NCBI GenBank assembly: GCA_025928535.1
Contig: JAICJJ010000226.1
Span: 1-5,588 of the forward strand
Length of the DNA stretch: 5,588 bases
Direction: 5' to 3'
From: Thermomicrobiales bacterium
Lineage (GTDB): Bacteria; Chloroflexota; Chloroflexia; Thermomicrobiales; UBA6265
The position numbers and the translations under genes are program-made. The notes beneath the pieces are model-generated. The model ran no database searches and was not told the DNA's origin. It worked only from the letters and a program-made list of their open reading frames with translations. Numbering within the stretch: the first letter of the stretch is position 1; every line of letters begins with the position of its first letter. Positions 5,583 to 5,588 of this stretch are shown piece after piece.

Positions 5583-5588
5583 TCGAGC

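Larger units (their letters stand above)
5327..5588. other. Intergenic region after the GT20 gene, upstream of a gene outside the window
   Basis: These 262 bp contain no convincing gene. Just after the stop there is only a weak 4-bp stem (TCCC/GGGA, 5320-5331) without a T-run, so I see no real terminator. From about 5391 to 5462 the sequence is clearly richer in A/T than the rest of the window and holds AGGAGG at 5411-5416. A TTG-started frame of 19 codons lies 12 nt further on (5429-5488) and is probably fortuitous. A promoter at 5485-5513 and a ribosome binding site at 5575-5582 follow. Confidence 0.6.

Overview
The window is about 65% GC by eye. It carries four protein-coding genes, one of them cut by the left edge, and appears to end just before the start codon of a fifth. 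There are no RNA genes, mobile elements or CRISPR repeats. Codon use is uniform across the genes, with strong G/C preference at third positions, so nothing in the coding regions looks recently acquired. The gene set (a cytoplasmic tandem M16 peptidase and a GT20 trehalose-phosphate-synthase-like enzyme) fits a free-living high-GC bacterium. I lean weakly towards a Chloroflexota/Thermomicrobia-like or similar environmental lineage from the style of these two proteins, but no marker gene is present and this is low confidence.

Layout, left to right. (1) Positions 1-349, minus strand: the N-terminal 116 residues of an unrecognised protein. It starts at GTG behind a strong GAGGAGGAG ribosome binding site and runs off the left edge. 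(2) 350-514: a divergent intergenic region with a TACAAT -10-like box for the minus-strand gene. (3) 515-3130, plus strand: an 871-residue M16 (pitrilysin/processing-peptidase type) zinc protease made of two fused halves. The first half has the complete HxxEH...E active site. The second half has lost all the zinc ligands. (4) 3131-3151: a 21-bp convergent gap. A 6-bp inverted repeat spans the M16 stop codon and this gap. (5) 3152-3484, minus strand: a 110-residue protein with a four-cysteine zinc ribbon and no recognised function. (6) 3485-3703: a divergent intergenic region with -10-like boxes on both strands. (7) 3704-5326, plus strand: a 540-residue GT20 glycosyltransferase, best called alpha,alpha-trehalose-phosphate synthase. 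It keeps most substrate-contact residues but has an unusual DRAEPSKN/HIPWPxPDYW motif style. (8) 5327-5588: 262 bp without a convincing gene. It holds an AT-richer island, a well-formed TTGACA-N17-GATAGT promoter with a 12-bp palindrome in its spacer, and at the edge an AAGGAGGT ribosome binding site for a gene starting outside the window.

The genes do not form an operon. Transcription alternates minus, plus, minus, plus, so each gene has to be controlled separately. I see no shared pathway between protease, zinc-ribbon protein and trehalose synthesis. No trehalose-6-phosphate phosphatase (otsB) is visible. I found no clear evidence of a new multi-gene system. The points most worth a second look are the atypical GT20 motif set, the palindrome-bearing promoter at the right end, the unidentified left-edge gene and the over-abundance of the palindrome CGATCG.
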